From Chitinophaga hostae (GTDB taxonomy: Bacteria; Bacteroidota; Bacteroidia; Chitinophagales; Chitinophagaceae), in the NCBI RefSeq assembly GCF_018224885.1, contig NZ_JAGTXB010000013.1:1-64000 (forward strand): DNA of 64,000 bases, given 5' to 3'. Position numbers and translations under genes: made by a program. Shown here piece by piece: positions 35,584 through 44,275 of this stretch. Position 1 is the first letter of the stretch. Each line of letters begins with the position of its first letter. A model generated the notes under the pieces. That model searched no databases. It was not told the DNA's origin and saw only the letters and a list, made by a program, of their open reading frames with translations.

Positions 35584-36876
35584 ATGAAAATGAGAAAGTT
35601 AATCTTGCTGTTGTTGATTTCCAGTTCTGTTTTCGCACAACAGGCAAAATCCACGAAATATAACTTTCAGGATTTTGCTTTGATTGTGAATGTGGAAGAC
35701 CAGGAGAGGCAATACAATGAAATGCTGAAAGCAAACCCTGTCGACCCGGCGAAACCGACCATGTATGGGGAATATCGTGCGCAACTGGCACTAGGGTGGC
35801 TCACCAGAGGTAACTTTGAGCGGTACTGGTATTATAAGAATACCAACCCGAAATTCAGTGTACTCCAGCTTACCTATCTGGCCTACGCAATGGAGTATCT
35901 GCTTGATGCCAATAAGAACCCTGCTGAATTGGAGAAAGTGTCAGGAGGAATATTGAAGGATATTGAGGCTGGAGCGATAAGCGATGAAATAGGAAGAGCG
36001 CAGCCTATTATGGAAGTAAATGCTACTGTCAATGCCCAACTAGGGAATATAGAAACTGCTGTGAAACTGCTGGCTAAGTCATCGGAGGTCAAAGGGGCTA
36101 TTCGTGATATGAAATATTTCAGGGATTCAAAAGCCAATTACCTGAACCGTTATGCCATCGTGATGTCGGCAGCCGGCAAAAATCAAATCGCATTTGATAC
36201 GCTGAGCAAGGCTTTCAGGGAAGCTGAGTCCAATCCGGTTATGGTGAATACGTTCAGGGAGGTTTATAAAAAATTGAAGGGTAATGAAACTGGTTTCGAA
36301 CAATATCTCAAATCCTTGCAGGACGAAGCTTATGAGGAGTGTTACAAAGAGGTGGAAAAATCCTATATCGCATCTTCCAAAAAAACACTGGATGGTTTTT
36401 TCCCAAATCCCCGTAAGGAGGAAGGCCCAATGAAGCTCTTTGAGGCCAAGCAACCTGTAAAAGATATATCATTGCTGGATTTGAACGGCAAATCCGTTAG
36501 TCTTGGCGACTATAAAGGAAAGGTATTAGCTTTAGATTTCTGGTCTACGTTGTGTACGCCTTGTGTAGCGGCTTTCAGCGGATTTGAACGTGTGGTGGCT
36601 GATTATAAAAAAGATGTATTTCAAATGTTTGTGGTGAATCTTTTTGAAGATCAGGCTACTGTAAAATCATTCGTGGCAAAAAAAGGAATAGCCCTCGATG
36701 TTTTACACGATGAAGAAAACAAGGCATACAATATTCAGGGAACCCCCACTAAAATCGTTTTTGATCCTTTGGGTAATATAAGGTTCTATAGCGCCGGATA
36801 TGCTGGTTCTACGGACAGGGAATATTATAAATTGAAGTCCATGGTGGAGATCACGAAAGCCAGGTACAAAGGATAA
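35584..36876 (+). CDS. TlpA-like protein 3 with helical N-terminal domain and CTPC site
   Basis: I use ATG 35584 (430 residues) rather than the TTG at 35575. A signal peptide (SSVFAQQ) leads into a ~270-residue helical, TPR-like region (AQLALGWLTRGNFERYWYY, FDTLSKAFREAESNP). The C-terminal thioredoxin fold has the active site LCTPC within LALDFWSTLCTPCVAAF instead of WCGPC, and a cis-Pro loop IQGTPTKIVFDPLG. Loss of the Trp before the first Cys and of the Gly should shift its redox potential (inference). It resembles the helical-plus-TlpA protein encoded at 61907. Confidence 0.87.
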   Translation: MKMRKLILLLLISSSVFAQQAKSTKYNFQDFALIVNVEDQERQYNEMLKANPVDPAKPTMYGEYRAQLALGWLTRGNFERYWYYKNTNPKFSVLQLTYLAYAMEYLLDANKNPAELEKVSGGILKDIEAGAISDEIGRAQPIMEVNATVNAQLGNIETAVKLLAKSSEVKGAIRDMKYFRDSKANYLNRYAIVMSAAGKNQIAFDTLSKAFREAESNPVMVNTFREVYKKLKGNETGFEQYLKSLQDEAYEECYKEVEKSYIASSKKTLDGFFPNPRKEEGPMKLFEAKQPVKDISLLDLNGKSVSLGDYKGKVLALDFWSTLCTPCVAAFSGFERVVADYKKDVFQMFVVNLFEDQATVKSFVAKKGIALDVLHDEENKAYNIQGTPTKIVFDPLGNIRFYSAGYAGSTDREYYKLKSMVEITKARYKG

Positions 36877-36954
36877 TATAACGGACAGCCATCAGATTTG
36901 ATGGTAATTGAATTTAGAAATTCTAAAATGGCTTTCACCCTGTAACTAGTATGT

Positions 36955-37875
36955 ATGAGATCAGTGTTTTTTTTGATATTAATAAGCCTTGCCGCTATTT
37001 CCGGGTTTGCGCAGAATTCCCACCCGGTTTCCTGGAAATTTAGCAGCGAATCCACCGGGCCACGCACTTTTAAAATTAATTTTGTGGCTTCCATCAAAGA
37101 GCCTTTTCATATTTATCCCCAGTCTTTTGATGGTGGATTGGGCATGCCTACTACTATTTCGTTCGAGGAAAATGCCAACGTTGAATTGATAGGAGAGATG
37201 GAGGAAAAAGGTGTTGAATCTTCAAATGGAGAAGCGGTAGCTTTCTACGCGAAGGCTGTTACGTTTTCACAAACCATTAAACTCAAGACTGACGTGAAAA
37301 CAACACTGCGTTTCCGGATCAAATACATGGCTTGCAACAATCAAATGTGCCTTCCTCCATCATCGAAGGAATTTACGTTGGTGATAAACGAAAAAGGGGG
37401 TGTTGCTGTTGCAACCGAGGAGGAGAAGATAAGCCTGATATCGGATAAACCTGAAGTGGCATTGAAATATGAGGATTTTGTGTTGCCCGATACAGAAGGA
37501 AAAAAAGTCTTTACCAAAGTAATTACATCGGGGAACAAATATACGTTCATCGATTTCTGGGCGAGCTGGTGCTCGCCATGCAGGGCGCAGGCTAAAGCGC
37601 TTGTGCCGCTCTACAATAAATATAGCAAGAAGGGTTTTGGTGTAATTGGCGTTTCTCTGGATACGGATGCGGCAGCCTGGAAAAAGGCGATCAAAAACGA
37701 TGGTTACACCTGGACCAATCTCAGTGATTTGAAAGGGTTTGATTCCCCCATTAGTAAAAAATATGGCATTAAAGCTATTCCCAGGAATTTCCTGATCAAT
37801 AACAAAGGTGTTATTGTAGCCAGGGACCTCCACGGAAAAGAGCTGGAAGCAAAACTAATGGAACTGTTTAACTAA
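36955..37875 (+). CDS. TlpA-like protein 4: DsbD-alpha-like domain fused to thioredoxin (CSPC)
   Basis: The 306-residue protein starts with a signal peptide (SGFAQ). Residues ~22-145 look like the DsbD N-terminal (alpha) domain: HPVSWKFSSES, then a paired-cysteine segment YMACNNQMCLPPSSKEF. The C-terminal thioredoxin fold has FIDFWASWCSPCRAQAKAL and IKAIPRNFLINNKG. In DsbD the alpha domain takes electrons and passes them to periplasmic clients. Fusion to a TlpA-type domain without the membrane part suggests a soluble electron relay among its neighbours (inference). Confidence 0.88.
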   Translation: MRSVFFLILISLAAISGFAQNSHPVSWKFSSESTGPRTFKINFVASIKEPFHIYPQSFDGGLGMPTTISFEENANVELIGEMEEKGVESSNGEAVAFYAKAVTFSQTIKLKTDVKTTLRFRIKYMACNNQMCLPPSSKEFTLVINEKGGVAVATEEEKISLISDKPEVALKYEDFVLPDTEGKKVFTKVITSGNKYTFIDFWASWCSPCRAQAKALVPLYNKYSKKGFGVIGVSLDTDAAAWKKAIKNDGYTWTNLSDLKGFDSPISKKYGIKAIPRNFLINNKGVIVARDLHGKELEAKLMELFN

Positions 37876-37966
37876 ATGACAGGAGTTTTCCTGATTGCAG
37901 CGCATTAACCGACTGGCGCAATTCCTACCGGAATTCGCTTATTAAATCCAATTAAACCTACCTGAA

Positions 37967-39115
37967 TTGAAAAAGTTATTTATAGCCGGGTTGTCAATAA
38001 TACAACTGACAGCTTTCGCTCAGGGTAATAGTAAGTTTACCATCAAGGGTAACTACCGTACCGGTAATTCTTCCGGAAAGGCATACTTAGCGTATACGAT
38101 GAATGGTAAATCCATAATTGATTCTGTTGAGTTGAAGGACGGTTTTTTCAAATTTGCAGGCAAGACATCCGCTTCGCCCGTGCCTGCTACATTGACCTTT
38201 GATACAAAAGGTGTTGGGAGAACTGAAAGCCTGGAACAGATAACTGTTTATCTTGAGCCGGGTACCATTAACGTTAAGACGAATGGAGCCACAGTTATAG
38301 GATCACAGGTAACCGGAACCCCTTATAACAATGATTATAACGATCTTAATAACCTGGTTGACGCGGGCATTTCACATATGACTGACGAGGACAGGCGGTT
38401 CATGGAAGGAAAGGTGTCACCGCTGTCAACACAAGATTATGAGACCAAAGTGGCACAGTTCCGGAAGAGGTTCAGCGATATAACTTCAGATGCCTATGTT
38501 AAGTTTATAAAATCCCACACCACATCCATGCTAAGCCTGGAGTTGTTTCCTAAGGTTGCTTATGAGCAACGCTATGAGGTGGTGAAGCCTTTGTTTGATG
38601 GATTATCATCCAAAATCAAAAACAGTGCGGAGGGTAAGAAATTGGCAGGGAACCTGGAAAAAATGAGAGTGCTGGCAATAGGGCAACCCGCGCCGGACAT
38701 CGAGCTTGCCGATACAGCAGGTAAGCTGGTTAAACTATCTTCGTTTCGTGGTAAATATGTGCTGCTGGACTTCTGGGCTTCCTGGTGTGGTCCTTGCCGG
38801 GCTGAAAATCCCAACCTGGTTAAGGTCTATAACAAATTTAAAGACAAGAACTTCACTATTATTAGTATATCACTGGATAAGTTTGATAGTAAGGCATTGT
38901 GGTTGGCAGCTATAAAAAATGATGGTCTTTCATGGCTTCAGCTTTCTGACCTGAAGTTTTGGGATAGTGCCGCCGCTAAATTATATGGTGTCCAGGCAAT
39001 TCCTCAGAATTTTTTGATTGATCCTAATGGAATCATTGTTGGGAAAACCTTGGTTGGAAATTCGTTGGATGCTAAAATGAGTGAAATTTTTTATCCTGTA
39101 AAAGCTGTCAATTAG
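37967..39115 (+). CDS. TlpA-like periplasmic thiol-disulfide protein 5 (WCGPC)
   Basis: This 382-residue protein is read from a TTG start at 37967. The signal peptide begins right there (KKLFIAGLSIIQLTAFAQ) and no ATG precedes it. A DUF4369-like domain (KFTIKGNYRTGNSSGKAYLAY) is followed by a helical linker and the thioredoxin fold, LLDFWASWCGPCRAENPNLV and VQAIPQNFLIDPNG. It is the last of the five-gene TlpA series. Its plan matches numbers 1 and 2. Confidence 0.9.
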   Translation: MKKLFIAGLSIIQLTAFAQGNSKFTIKGNYRTGNSSGKAYLAYTMNGKSIIDSVELKDGFFKFAGKTSASPVPATLTFDTKGVGRTESLEQITVYLEPGTINVKTNGATVIGSQVTGTPYNNDYNDLNNLVDAGISHMTDEDRRFMEGKVSPLSTQDYETKVAQFRKRFSDITSDAYVKFIKSHTTSMLSLELFPKVAYEQRYEVVKPLFDGLSSKIKNSAEGKKLAGNLEKMRVLAIGQPAPDIELADTAGKLVKLSSFRGKYVLLDFWASWCGPCRAENPNLVKVYNKFKDKNFTIISISLDKFDSKALWLAAIKNDGLSWLQLSDLKFWDSAAAKLYGVQAIPQNFLIDPNGIIVGKTLVGNSLDAKMSEIFYPVKAVN

Positions 39116-39190
39116 CGTAAATCCTAAAGGTTTAGCGATGGAGGATGTTGGGAAGGCGGCGGCTTTTTTAGAAGTTATCAAATTATATCA

Positions 39191-39198
39191 TAATTTTG
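39191..39198 (+). promoter_or_regulatory. -7 promoter box for the OmpA/LamG-like gene
   Basis: TAATTTTG matches TAnnTTTG, 42 bases before the ATG at 39241. The -33 element is weak (a T run 21 bases upstream). It would start a new transcript after the TlpA series. Confidence 0.45.
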
Positions 39199-39240
39199 CG
39201 CTGAATTGATTAGCCTTTTCATCCTTTCAGTTGTTTTACT

Positions 39241-40548
39241 ATGAAAAAAGTCATTGCTCTTGGGCTCATTTGTCTGTTAACCTGCACCGCAAAGGGACAG
39301 TTATTTGACCGTATTAAAAATAAAGTGAACCAAAAGGTCAATGATGCGGTAGACAAAACGATCGACAAAACGATCGACAAGACGGTAGATAATGTCGGCA
39401 AGAAGAAGGAGAAAACTCCTTCCAATGTTCCTGTCGGAAATGATAATACCGGCAATGCGGACAATACAGGCGTTGCTTCGACCCCATCAGTTGCTGCAGG
39501 CCCTAACCTGGATGTTAAATCCTACTCCAGATTTGATTTTGTTCCCGGCGCCAAAGTGATTGTCCAGGACGACTTTTCCCAGGATGCTATCGGCGATTTC
39601 CCTGCCCAATGGAATACGCGCACCAGCGGTGAGGTCGTAACGGTCAACAACCATCCCGGTAAATGGCTGAGCGTTAGGCAGGACGGTGTTTTTTACCCGG
39701 AGTATATCAGTAATCTCCCGGACAATTTCACCTTACAGGTAGATGTAATGGCGACCAACGGCGTTGCAAGTATCAGTAGCTTCAGCATTGGCCTGGTGCA
39801 GGCAAAAACCGATGATGAGAAATTTGCTGCAGGGGAATATTCTTCGCTCAGTATCCCGGGTTTCAAGATCAGCCTGTCGCCGGCTAACGGCAGCAGTTCC
39901 GGAGTAGGCACTTTGTCTTACAGCAGTAACCATGTCAGTTCAACCAGTGTGGATGCAGCAGAATTCCGCGTTCCTAAAAAGAATATGGTGACCGTTTCCA
40001 TCTGGCGTCAGAAACAACGGATACGGGTATATCTTGACAGCACAAAGGCGCTGGATCTTCCCCGTGCGCTGGATGCTACCGCTTTATTGAATTCCGTGTT
40101 TTTCTCTGCCTATGCACCGGATTTCAGTAAGGAAGGAGGCGCCTATTTTGTAGGGAATATCCGTTTGGCTGTTGGCGCTCCTGATACCAGGAACAAACTG
40201 ATCACTGAAGGTAAGTTCATCACGCATGGCATCCTGTTCGATGTGAACAGCGATAAAGTACAGGCGGCTTCCTATGGCTCATTGCAGGATATTGCCAATG
40301 TGCTCAAAGAAAATGCTTCCGTTCGTGTAAAGATCATCGGTCATACCGATGCTGATGGAGAGGACCAGCCTAACCTGGACTTATCCAAACGCAGGGCCGA
40401 AGCTGTAAAAGCCAGCCTGACCCAGGTATTCGGTATCGATGCCGCCCGCATGGAAACAGATGGCAAAGGAGAAACACAGCCTATCGATAACAGCAATACA
40501 ACCGCTGCCAAGGCTAATAACAGGAGAGTAGAATTCGTTAAGCTCTGA
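39241..40548 (+). CDS. OmpA-family protein with LamG-like domain
   Basis: The 435-residue protein has a signal peptide (CTAKGQ), then a short charged repeat of DKTIDKTIDKTVD at ~37-50. A concanavalin/LamG-like beta domain follows at ~100-315 (VIVQDDFSQDAIGDFPAQWN, SFSIGLVQAK, FRVPKKNMVTVSIWRQKQRIRVYLDSTKAL). The C-terminal OmpA domain (~325-435: HGILFDVNSDKVQ, IIGHTDADGE, LSKRRAEAVKASL, NNRRVEFVKL) should hold it to peptidoglycan. The role of the middle domain is unknown. It is a single gene with its own promoter and terminator. Confidence 0.88.
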   Translation: MKKVIALGLICLLTCTAKGQLFDRIKNKVNQKVNDAVDKTIDKTIDKTVDNVGKKKEKTPSNVPVGNDNTGNADNTGVASTPSVAAGPNLDVKSYSRFDFVPGAKVIVQDDFSQDAIGDFPAQWNTRTSGEVVTVNNHPGKWLSVRQDGVFYPEYISNLPDNFTLQVDVMATNGVASISSFSIGLVQAKTDDEKFAAGEYSSLSIPGFKISLSPANGSSSGVGTLSYSSNHVSSTSVDAAEFRVPKKNMVTVSIWRQKQRIRVYLDSTKALDLPRALDATALLNSVFFSAYAPDFSKEGGAYFVGNIRLAVGAPDTRNKLITEGKFITHGILFDVNSDKVQAASYGSLQDIANVLKENASVRVKIIGHTDADGEDQPNLDLSKRRAEAVKASLTQVFGIDAARMETDGKGETQPIDNSNTTAAKANNRRVEFVKL

Positions 40549-40568
40549 TTAAAAATATTGAACTAAAT

Positions 40569-40601
40569 AAAAAGGCCCCGGTGTTGATCCGGAGCCTTTT
40601 T
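40569..40601 (+). terminator. Terminator of the OmpA/LamG-like gene
   Basis: The stem aaaaggccccgg / ccggagcctttt with one mismatch and a 7-base loop ends in T. It lies 20 bases after the stop and may serve the convergent gene too because of the A run on its 5' side. Confidence 0.85.
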
Positions 40602-40661
40602 ATACGGCGGAAGGATTAGTGTGCGGTTGTTTGCTGCGACTTTTTTGTTTCCTGATACTTC

Positions 40662-41636
40662 TTATTTCACAATCATCCCGGTTATTCCTCCTATTATATC
40701 ATTTAAACTTACAGGCTTTTCGTTTTTCCAATAGGTGGCGATGCCATCAAGATAGCCACCCACATAAACGTCATTTCCTACCACTGTGATGGCTTTTACC
40801 CCGGCACCTGAAGCTTCGTTCCCATTGGTTAACCGGACTGCTGTTCCATTTTTCCAAGAAACAACGACATTGGCGCCGGCTTGGGTTCTGTCGATCCCGG
40901 CCACGTATACATCGTTGCCGGATGCGGCAATAGCACTGGCCCTGCAACCATTCGGAAGGGTGACATGCTCACCATTTTTCCAGTACGCCGCAACTTCTTC
41001 CCCGGCTGCATTGATTTCAAATCCCGCCACATACACGTCATTGCCGGATATGGCAATAGCATGAGCCTCTGCGCTCTTCCTGCCGTCGGTCAGCGCTGTT
41101 GCTTTTCCATTCTTCCAGCAGGTAGCCACATATTCTCCCTGATCACTTACCTGGTAACCGGCTATATAAACATTCTCTCCGCTAACGGCAATTGCATTCA
41201 ATTTAGTGTCCTCCCCCAATGAAGTGCCGGTTCCATTTTTCCAATACATAGCGCGCTTTCCATCATTGCCGATCACATGCACATCTGAACCGGACACGCT
41301 GATGCCCGTTGCTTTGGCATATGTTTTCCCATCGCTGAGTGTGATCGCTTTTTTATTTTTCCAATAAGTGGCAACAGGTTCTCCTGCATCATTATCCTGA
41401 TACCCGGCAACATACTCATCATTTCCGGATACTGCTATTGCCGACGCCCCGGCATGTGTTTTACCATCCGTTAACTGGATCATCTCTCCATTTTTCCAAT
41501 AGGTCAGACCTCTTTTACCAGAGTAGTCATCATATACCAGTAGCAGCGAAGGAGATGACTGTGCCTGAAGAACAGCGCTGGTGACCAATAATAATAATAA
41601 CAAGGGGCCTGCTAATCGTTTAATCTTTCTGATCAT
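40662..41636 (-). CDS. Secreted WKN-repeat protein, probable beta-propeller
   Basis: The 324-residue protein has a signal peptide (VLQAQ) and six full plus one partial repeat of ~40-46 residues. The unit reads roughly YWKNGxxxxLxDG...AxAIAVSGNDVYVAGYxxxxxGxxVAT. The strand-turn pattern and repeat number suggest a 6- or 7-bladed propeller closing on itself. No enzyme motif is visible. A name such as 'hypothetical repeat protein' is all that is supported; a surface or periplasmic binding role is a guess. It is convergent with the OmpA/LamG-like gene. Confidence 0.8.
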   Translation of the reverse strand: MIRKIKRLAGPLLLLLLVTSAVLQAQSSPSLLLVYDDYSGKRGLTYWKNGEMIQLTDGKTHAGASAIAVSGNDEYVAGYQDNDAGEPVATYWKNKKAITLSDGKTYAKATGISVSGSDVHVIGNDGKRAMYWKNGTGTSLGEDTKLNAIAVSGENVYIAGYQVSDQGEYVATCWKNGKATALTDGRKSAEAHAIAISGNDVYVAGFEINAAGEEVAAYWKNGEHVTLPNGCRASAIAASGNDVYVAGIDRTQAGANVVVSWKNGTAVRLTNGNEASGAGVKAITVVGNDVYVGGYLDGIATYWKNEKPVSLNDIIGGITGMIVK

Positions 41637-41972
41637 TTTTTACTTTTTGTGCGTGATATTTTTGTATACCAGGAAAACTGAGCTATTTCAAGCCCTCAAA
41701 AATAGGTGGTTAATGTTGGAAGTTTCATTTTTATACGACTACAGATATACTACTGTCGCCTCAACAGGTGGCTACAAAACGTCTACAAGGCCTGTTACAA
41801 CATGTTATGCGGTGGGGGAAAGGAGCATGAAGTGAATATGCCTGATGGATTTTTGAAAGGGGATTTATTTTAGTACGTTATCCTGCCTAAATATTTTCAC
41901 TGCAGTCACATTACGGCCATAGGCATTTAGTTTTAGTTTATTGTTTATTTTTTAACTCAAATTCTATCCAAC
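41637..41972. other. Divergent intergenic region, 336 bases
   Basis: The region separates the divergent WKN-repeat and metalloprotease genes and is A/T-rich. A + strand TATTTTTG at 41657-41664 fits TAnnTTTG but is 300 bases from the next + strand gene, so I do not rate it. No open frame of note lies here other than shadows. Confidence 0.4.
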
Positions 41973-42755
41973 ATGAAACACTCTAATGGGAGCTACATTA
42001 GCTCCGTATGCTGTCTTGTAGCGTCAATGTTCCTCTTTTCCTCCTGCTCAAAGAAAGACAAAGATCCGAACGGATTATCGCCAACATCCCCTGTTAAGGA
42101 GATGACCAATTACCTGGTAAGCCAGGGGTTTGATGAGCAACATATTGTTTTTGACAAGGACCGCGTTGTTATCGAAAGTGATATCATCATGACCATTCCT
42201 GATCTTGAACAGCGCGTTGCTACCTGGAAAAGAGAAATCCAGGCGGGTGTACCTCAAACAGAACAACGGAGGAACACTTATATTGTAAGCAATGCTTATA
42301 ATGCTAACATTAAATTCTACATCGACCCTGCAGTGCCTGCCAACTGGAGAACGGCAATACAGGGAGCGGTGAACAACTGGAATGCTGTGAACGGCACCCG
42401 TTTGGGGATGTCTATTGTAACCAGCCAGGCCAGTGCGAACACGCGGATTTTTATGGGTTATGAAAATTCAAACTGGATTGCCAGGGCCTATCTGCCAGGA
42501 TCAGATAGCAAGCCCGGCGTAACCGTGGAGATCAATTCCAAATACAATGACCTGGCGGCCAGCCAGAAGTTGTTCGCAATCACCCATGAGTTTGGCCATA
42601 CCATTGGCTTCCATCACACCAATCAGACTTCCGGTACGCATATTCCCGGAACTCCGACGGTAGATGCAAACTCTGTAATGAATTCGTTCGTGCTTCCATG
42701 GAATGGGTTTACCGCCGGCGATATTCTTGCAACGCAGATTTTATATCCGCAATAG
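41973..42755 (+). CDS. Zinc metalloprotease lipoprotein (M57/HEIGH type)
   Basis: The 260-residue protein carries a lipobox at Cys25 (LFSSC), so it is a lipoprotein. Its catalytic site is HExxHxxGxxH: H205-E-F-G-H209-T-I-G-F-H-H215. A Met-turn-like stretch DANSVMNSFV follows. The N-terminal ~100 residues form a propeptide-like region (VKEMTNYLVSQGFDEQHIVFDKDRVVIESDI), as in the M57 (dual-action HEIGH) peptidases. The family cuts proteins outside the cytoplasm. Transcribed alone. Confidence 0.88.
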   Translation: MKHSNGSYISSVCCLVASMFLFSSCSKKDKDPNGLSPTSPVKEMTNYLVSQGFDEQHIVFDKDRVVIESDIIMTIPDLEQRVATWKREIQAGVPQTEQRRNTYIVSNAYNANIKFYIDPAVPANWRTAIQGAVNNWNAVNGTRLGMSIVTSQASANTRIFMGYENSNWIARAYLPGSDSKPGVTVEINSKYNDLAASQKLFAITHEFGHTIGFHHTNQTSGTHIPGTPTVDANSVMNSFVLPWNGFTAGDILATQILYPQ

Positions 42756-42775
42756 ACTGTAAGTGGGACCAGGTT

Positions 42776-42811
42776 TAGGGCTGGTTGAAGTATTTTCAGC
42801 CAGCCCTTTTT
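42776..42811 (+). terminator. Terminator of the metalloprotease gene
   Basis: The stem agggctgg / ccagccct lies around a ~16-base loop and ends in five T, 21 bases after the stop. Confidence 0.78.
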
Positions 42812-42858
42812 AGTTGATATTATTATATCACTATCTTGTGATAAGATTTTATTCCGCC

Positions 42859-42909
42859 CCGTAAAAACATCGATGGCCGCCAAACTGGCGGCCATCGATG
42901 TTTTTACGG
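42859..42909. repeat. Perfect 24-bp palindrome with 3-base loop
   Basis: Arms 42859-42882 and 42886-42909 are exact reverse complements, with five A or T inside each arm. It lies 14 bases from the stop of the - strand epoxide hydrolase and can end transcription on both strands. The stem is unusually long and perfect for that task. Confidence 0.9.
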
Positions 42910-42923
42910 AGGTGTTGTATACT

Positions 42924-44108
42924 TTATTTTACCGCTTCGCTTTTGAAAAATGTGTCCACTTCTTTCACCCATAAGTCCGGTGTTTCCATGGCTGCAAAGT
43001 GACCACCTTTATTCATGACGGTAAATCGTTTTAAATTTACTTTTCTTTCTGCCCATTCCTTTGGTGTAGGCGCATCGCCGGGGAATATGGCCACGCCGGT
43101 GGGGGTATTCACTTTTTGACCGGAGGCCTGTGGTTGATGGGCAGCTACTCCGTAGGTGCGCATCGAAGAGTTGATAGTTTGGCTCACCCAGTAGATCATG
43201 ATATTGGTGAGCAGTTCGTCTTTTGTAAAGTGGTCTTCAATGGTGCCATCCGGTGTGCGCCAGGAATTGAATTTCTCCACGATCCAGGACGCTAGGCCTG
43301 TTGGAGAATCGTTCAGGCCAAAGGCCTGCGTTTGCGGTTTGGTGGCATGTAACATGGCGTATGCGCCTTCCCTGTACCACCATTGCTGGATAAATTGTCC
43401 GAATTCCTGCTCGGTTTTAGACATCTTGCTCCAATCTTCGGAACCATCAGGGTAGCCTACATCTGTCAGGTGGATGGCTGCTACGTTTTCAGGGTAGAGA
43501 TTTGCGAGCGACTTGGTGATACCCATACCCACATCTCCGCCTGCCGCGAAGAACGTTTTGTAACCGAGTACTTCTTTCATCAGCGTTGCGAAAATTTTTG
43601 CCGAGCCATCGTCCGTCATGGCTACCCGGCTGGAGAAACCGAAACCGGGAATGGAGGGGATCACCAGGTTATAGTTATCAGTTAATAAAGGAATAACTTT
43701 ATAAAAACGGTAGAAGCAATCAGGCCATCCGTGCACAAGCAGTAAGGTTTTGGCATTTGGGTTTTTGCTTTTGATGTGGAGAAAGTGAATGGTAAGACTG
43801 TCTATGTCTACCGTGAATTGTGGAAATTGATTAAGTGCAGTTTCCTGTTTACGCCAGTTGTACCCATTTTGCCAATAGGTAACGAGGCTTTGGAGAAATA
43901 CAGGATCTGTACCATAATTCCAGCCTGCGTTTTCGGGTGCGTCAGGCCAGCGGGTCTGCCGGAGGCGGTTTTGAAGGTCATCCAGCACCGTTTGTTGCAC
44001 GTTGATTTTGAAAGGTTTTACAGCAAACATATGATCATTGTTTTTAGGTTGCGCATTCGCGGTTAATGTGATAGCTACGATAGTCAGAAAAAAGATGATC
44101 TGTTTCAT
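42924..44108 (-). CDS. Secreted epoxide hydrolase family protein
   Basis: The 394-residue protein has a signal peptide (TLTANAQ), the epoxide hydrolase N-terminal domain (FKINVQQTVLDDLQNRLRQTRWP), and an alpha/beta hydrolase core. The oxyanion motif is HGWPD (126-130), the nucleophile is D192 in AAGGDVGMG, and the catalytic His is H370 in GGHFAAMETP. The order and residues match microsomal-type epoxide hydrolases, which open epoxides with water. Export to the periplasm is unusual for the family but seen in environmental Bacteroidota. Substrate unknown. Confidence 0.9.
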   Translation of the reverse strand: MKQIIFFLTIVAITLTANAQPKNNDHMFAVKPFKINVQQTVLDDLQNRLRQTRWPDAPENAGWNYGTDPVFLQSLVTYWQNGYNWRKQETALNQFPQFTVDIDSLTIHFLHIKSKNPNAKTLLLVHGWPDCFYRFYKVIPLLTDNYNLVIPSIPGFGFSSRVAMTDDGSAKIFATLMKEVLGYKTFFAAGGDVGMGITKSLANLYPENVAAIHLTDVGYPDGSEDWSKMSKTEQEFGQFIQQWWYREGAYAMLHATKPQTQAFGLNDSPTGLASWIVEKFNSWRTPDGTIEDHFTKDELLTNIMIYWVSQTINSSMRTYGVAAHQPQASGQKVNTPTGVAIFPGDAPTPKEWAERKVNLKRFTVMNKGGHFAAMETPDLWVKEVDTFFKSEAVK

Positions 44109-44275
44109 GGGTTTTTATTTATAGAACAAACTTAAAACCGGTTTGTGACAGCTGTAAGTCAGTTGACTTTCTGCAATCTAAAAAAAACTTTAAAAAAACA
44201 GTAAGGCAGGGATTTTGTGGCGAGGGAAAACTGTACCTGATATTTTATCTGCAGCATCACCTAAAAAATAGCATT

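Noticed and set aside
26016..39115. Polysaccharide utilisation locus interpretation
   Set aside because: SusC and SusD are present, but no glycoside hydrolase, lyase, esterase or sulfatase is encoded in or beside the cassette. The same holds for the second cassette.
41581..41835. + strand frame of 84 codons across the start of the WKN-repeat gene
   Set aside because: It overlaps the signal peptide region of the real - strand gene and shows no domain or export signal of its own.
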